Position numbers and translations under genes: made by a program
Source of the DNA: Mongoliitalea lutea
Lineage (GTDB): Bacteria; Bacteroidota; Bacteroidia; Cytophagales; Cyclobacteriaceae
Assembly (NCBI RefSeq): GCF_014652135.1
Contig: NZ_BMYF01000019.1
Span: 1-64,000, forward strand
Direction of reading: 5' to 3'
Length of the DNA: 64,000 nucleotides
The notes under the pieces: generated by a model
The model's database searches: none
What the model was told of the DNA's origin: nothing
Seen by the model: the letters and a program-made list of their open reading frames with translations, nothing else
In this document: piece after piece, positions 61,391 through 64,000 of the stretch
How the letters are laid out: every line of letters starts with the position of its first letter
How positions within the stretch are numbered: position 1 is the stretch's first letter

Positions 61391-61882
61391 ATGAAAATTC
61401 TATTTGCATACTTCTTCCTGTGGACTTGGATTGGTGTTGCCAATCTTGAAAATGCATCGAGTAACAATCCTACGGTTTTTGAAATAATCACCTTTGATGA
61501 CTTTGAAAAAATGATGGCTGATTCCAGCCCAAAAATTAAAGTGTACAACTTTTGGGCTACTTGGTGTGCTCCATGTGTAAAGGAAATGCCTTACTTTGAA
61601 AACGTACAAGCTGAGGATCCGAGCATAGAATTAATTTTTATCTCTATGGACGATGGTAGAAAACCGGAGCGTGTTACCAACTTTATTGAGCGGAGGGGCG
61701 TAAAAGCACCTGTGTACTTACTAAATGATGTAGATTACAATAAATGGATTGATAAGGTTGATCCAAGTTGGTCGGGTGCTATTCCAGCTACACTATTTAT
61801 CAAACCAGATGGAAGCAAGTACTTTCATGAAGGTGAAGTCGATGAAAACGAATTAAAATCTATCATACAAAAACTCAAGTAA
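61391..61882 (+). CDS. TlpA-type disulfide reductase
   Basis: A 163-residue exported thioredoxin-fold protein. ATG 61391 gives MKILFAYFFLWTWIGVANLE, a signal segment; 15 upstream codons are non-native. Active site WATWCAPCVKEMP; cis-Pro in AIPATLFIKPDG. Expected to keep periplasmic cysteines reduced. The next gene starts 6 nt after its stop. Confidence 0.9.
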   Translation: MKILFAYFFLWTWIGVANLENASSNNPTVFEIITFDDFEKMMADSSPKIKVYNFWATWCAPCVKEMPYFENVQAEDPSIELIFISMDDGRKPERVTNFIERRGVKAPVYLLNDVDYNKWIDKVDPSWSGAIPATLFIKPDGSKYFHEGEVDENELKSIIQKLK

Positions 61883-61888
61883 AATCCT

Positions 61889-62509
61889 ATGAAACAGCTA
61901 CGTGTTCTTTTTTCCTTAGCATTGGCGCTTGTGCTTGCCATTAGCGTACAGGCTCAGGAGTCAGGTTATCAAATTGGTGATAAAGCCAGCGATTTCATTT
62001 TGAAAAATGTGGATGGAAGCATGGTTTCCCTAGCAGGAATGTCCAACATCAAAGGAGCTATTGTTATTTTCTCCTGCAATACCTGTCCATATGTGGTGGC
62101 TTACGAAGACCGCATGATAGACCTGCATAATAAATATGCGGCTATGGGTTATCCTGTAATCGCTATCAATCCTAATGACGACAAGGTATCTCCTGGAGAC
62201 AGCTTCGAAAAAATGCAGGAAAGAGCTAAAGAAAAGAATTTCCCTTTCCCGTATGTGTATGACAAAACTCAAGAAGTCATCAAAGCATACGGAGGAAACA
62301 GAACGCCTCATGTGTACCTACTTAACAAGGAAGGAAATGATTTCATTGTAAAATACATCGGAGCTATTGACAACAACTACCAAGATGCAAGTGCCGTCAC
62401 TAAGCGTTATGTGGAGGATGCCATGTCCGCTATTATGGCTGGTCAGTCTATCGCCGTGACTACCACTAAAGCGATTGGTTGCACGATTAAGTGGACAAAA
62501 ACGGAGTAG
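61889..62509 (+). CDS. Thioredoxin-fold (AhpC/TSA-like) exported protein
   Basis: A 206-residue protein with signal LFSLALALVLAISVQAQ. The peroxiredoxin-like core has VIFSCNTCPYVVAYEDRM with a CNTC motif, AINPNDDKVSPGDSFE, and NRTPHVYLLNKEG (cis-Pro). This variant (thioredoxin family with CxxCPYV) is common in Bacteroidota; redox role assumed. Co-transcribed with the TlpA gene. A composite repeat follows the stop. Confidence 0.88.
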   Translation: MKQLRVLFSLALALVLAISVQAQESGYQIGDKASDFILKNVDGSMVSLAGMSNIKGAIVIFSCNTCPYVVAYEDRMIDLHNKYAAMGYPVIAINPNDDKVSPGDSFEKMQERAKEKNFPFPYVYDKTQEVIKAYGGNRTPHVYLLNKEGNDFIVKYIGAIDNNYQDASAVTKRYVEDAMSAIMAGQSIAVTTTKAIGCTIKWTKTE

Positions 62510-62755
62510 TTAGCAGTGAACAGTGAGCAGTTAGAAGTGAACAGTTGGCAGTGAGCAGTGAGGAGAAAGAGACCTGGCAGGTTTTAAAAACCTGCCAGGT
62601 CTAAATTCGGCTAGAGGAAAGATAGAAATAAGACAACCAAACTTTCTCAAGCTCTAGTTTTTAATTTCTTCGAACTTTTCAGATGACGCGCTTTTTATAG
62701 ACGAATCCATACTTGGTATATGGTACTTGGTTCAACCTACCTTACAATAGTGTTT
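62510..62755 (+). repeat. Composite intergenic repeat, second copy, with TTGGTA words
   Basis: Directly after the stop: GTGAACAGTGAGCAGTT and close variants (62515-62565), then AGACCTGGCAGGTTTT (62570-62585), one A, AAAACCTGCCAGGTCT (62587-62602), a perfect 16-bp stem. AATCCATACTTGGTATATGG follows at 62704-62723. The order matches the copy at 2598-2526 (minus strand). Stem position 6 is T:A here and A:T there. Confidence 0.85.
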
Positions 62756-64000
62756 CTAAACCGCCCTTGCTTTATCCATCTGATTGATGATGTCTTCGTA
62801 ATCCAATTTATCCCAATTTTGGGTAATCAATGGATCTGCCATCACTCGGTCCATGATTTTTTGCTGGAGCTTTCCTTGATAATATGCTTCAGCATAAGGC
62901 ATGCGAGAAAATGTGACCATGGTATACAATGGAATCCACTCTTTAGGGTATAATTGATGTAACTTAGCCTCGATTTTCTTTCGCAAGATGAATTTGGGAT
63001 CTGCCACATCACTCTTCATTTCCTCAAAGTTTTCCATGGCCAATTGACAGATAGCATCTGTGTTAGGCTTCCGTACTTTTTGGAATTTTGCGAAGACCAA
63101 CTCCCAGGCATTGGTACCGTATTTTTCGATGATCTCATCCAAAATGAAGCAGTCTTCAAATCCACAGTTCATTCCCTGACCATAAAATGGGACCATAGCA
63201 TGGCAGGCATCCCCAATAAGTAATGCACTTTTCAGCATCCAAGGGAAACACTCGATATTAATCAATGAAGAGGTAGGATTAGCGAAGAATTCCTGAGTTA
63301 AATTGGGCATCAACTCATAAGCATCATCAAAATAGGTCTTGAATACACCTACTACATCCCTTTCATCATTGATGTTTTCAAAGCAAACCCGATCCCCTTC
63401 AAATGGAAGAAACAAGGTACAGGTAAAGGATTTGTCTGGATTTGGTAGGGCAATCAACATGAAATTCCCTCTTGGCCAAATGTGCAGTGCATTAGGGTCC
63501 ATGGCAAATTCACCTGCAGCAGTGGCTGGAATACTCAACTCCTTATATCCATGACTGATATACTTCTGACGGTAGTCAAAACGCATCTGTTTCAGCATGG
63601 CATTTCGTAAACTTGAGTATGCCCCATCGGAACCAATAATCACCTCAGAGGCGATGGTTTCTTTCTCACCAGATTGCAAAGAAGTCAGCTCAATTTGGAA
63701 GTTTTTGAGATCTACATCCTCAATTTTTGATTCAAAATTCACCTTTACTCCAGCCGTTTCTGCTTCATCAACCAAGAGTTGATTGAATTTGCCTCTGGAA
63801 ATAGAGTAGATTGCCTGATTATCTTTTCCGTAAGGCAGGAAGTTGGTTTTGCCGTGCTCATCGTGGACCATTCTCCCATACATTGGAATGGTTAAAGGTT
63901 TAACCTTTTCTGTTAGCCCAGCTTTTTCCAAGGCCCTCCAGCCTCTATCAGAGAGAGCCATATTGATGGATCTTCCTTCTTCACGGTAGGGGCCTTTTCG
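62756..64000 (-). CDS. kmo: Kynurenine 3-monooxygenase (partial, N-terminus outside)
   Basis: 414 visible residues of an FAD monooxygenase hydroxylating L-kynurenine in tryptophan catabolism. The frame enters at base 64000 with GRSINMALSDRGWRALEK, the KMO signature around residues 45-65 of homologues, then VIIGSDGAYSSLRNAM, RYADE-like FDYRQKYISHGYKEL and the second FAD motif LIGDACHAMVPFYGQGMNCG. The C-terminus is complete; a homologue would have about 45 more N-terminal residues with the GAGxxG motif. ATG 63961 is internal, not the true start. Confidence 0.93.
   Translation of the reverse strand, partial: RKGPYREEGRSINMALSDRGWRALEKAGLTEKVKPLTIPMYGRMVHDEHGKTNFLPYGKDNQAIYSISRGKFNQLLVDEAETAGVKVNFESKIEDVDLKNFQIELTSLQSGEKETIASEVIIGSDGAYSSLRNAMLKQMRFDYRQKYISHGYKELSIPATAAGEFAMDPNALHIWPRGNFMLIALPNPDKSFTCTLFLPFEGDRVCFENINDERDVVGVFKTYFDDAYELMPNLTQEFFANPTSSLINIECFPWMLKSALLIGDACHAMVPFYGQGMNCGFEDCFILDEIIEKYGTNAWELVFAKFQKVRKPNTDAICQLAMENFEEMKSDVADPKFILRKKIEAKLHQLYPKEWIPLYTMVTFSRMPYAEAYYQGKLQQKIMDRVMADPLITQNWDKLDYEDIINQMDKARAV

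Noticed and set aside
62756..63961. ATG 63961 as the start of kmo
   Set aside because: The frame continues upstream to the window edge with conserved family residues, so the true start is outside.

Overview
The window comes from a member of the Bacteroidota, most likely order Cytophagales and close to the Algoriphagus/Belliella group. This placement is an inference. It rests on gene families largely confined to that phylum (GldE, a Wzi-type capsule protein, an outer-membrane beta-barrel receptor with a carboxypeptidase-regulatory domain, BatD, DUF4221, DUF6952-like and DUF4890-like proteins, multiple FKBP lipoproteins), on upstream sequences matching the Bacteroidota promoter TAnnTTTG, and on the moderate AT content. 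No rRNA, tRNA or CRISPR array was seen.

Layout. 1-2600 is accessory DNA: a group II intron, truncated by the window edge, sits on the minus strand against an attC-like palindrome; a plus-strand RelE/HigB-type toxin and antitoxin follow, so the whole resembles an integron-type cassette invaded by an intron. 2.6-17.3 kb is mostly minus-strand chromosome: batD-aroC-dicarboxylate symporter, an atypical pyruvate kinase with queG, an Omp85-type barrel, a wecB-cupin-two-component operon, then a plus-strand lipoprotein-Wzi pair. 17.3-21 kb has a serine-hydrolase remnant, a TonB-type receptor and superoxide dismutase. 21.2-24.3 kb is a TPP-riboswitch-controlled thiamine salvage operon thiM-thiE-thiD-tenA with overlapping genes. 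24.3-30 kb holds tadA, a PiT-like permease, a Na/Pi cotransporter, deoC with a saccharopine-dehydrogenase-like gene, and a membrane methyltransferase. 30-33.8 kb is a tandem of three FKBP lipoproteins behind nrnA, with ndk divergent.

33.9-41.7 kb mixes selO, galK, a broken AAA+ ATPase remnant, a fatty-acid-hydroxylase family gene, a TlpA-like thioredoxin, YjbQ, DUF1456 and a nearby degraded DUF1456 fragment, and a DUF4221 lipoprotein. 41.5-47.7 kb holds a translation/DNA maintenance cluster: a 56-residue membrane protein, RNase G/E, a 29-residue basic protein, a TPR protein and HU, divergent from mutY-ssb-gldE. 48-54 kb is gltBD. 54-64 kb carries a DUF4890-like protein, a gamma-glutamylcyclotransferase-like gene, NDH-2, YebC, a DUF84 NTPase, thioredoxin plus a small partner, an M28 peptidase, two more thioredoxin-fold proteins and a partial kynurenine 3-monooxygenase.

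The strongest unannotated signals are non-coding. The gene-free stretch 60949-61390 has three perfect DnaA boxes at exact 10-bp spacing plus two near-matches and AT-rich flanks, a candidate replication origin or DnaA-controlled site. A composite repeat (short GTGAGCAGTT words plus a 15-16 bp hairpin with a compensatory base change) directly follows two unrelated stop codons 60 kb apart. Three gene remnants were found by reading frames across stops: an internally deleted serine hydrolase, an AAA+ ATPase with an in-frame TAG, and the 3' end of a second DUF1456 gene.
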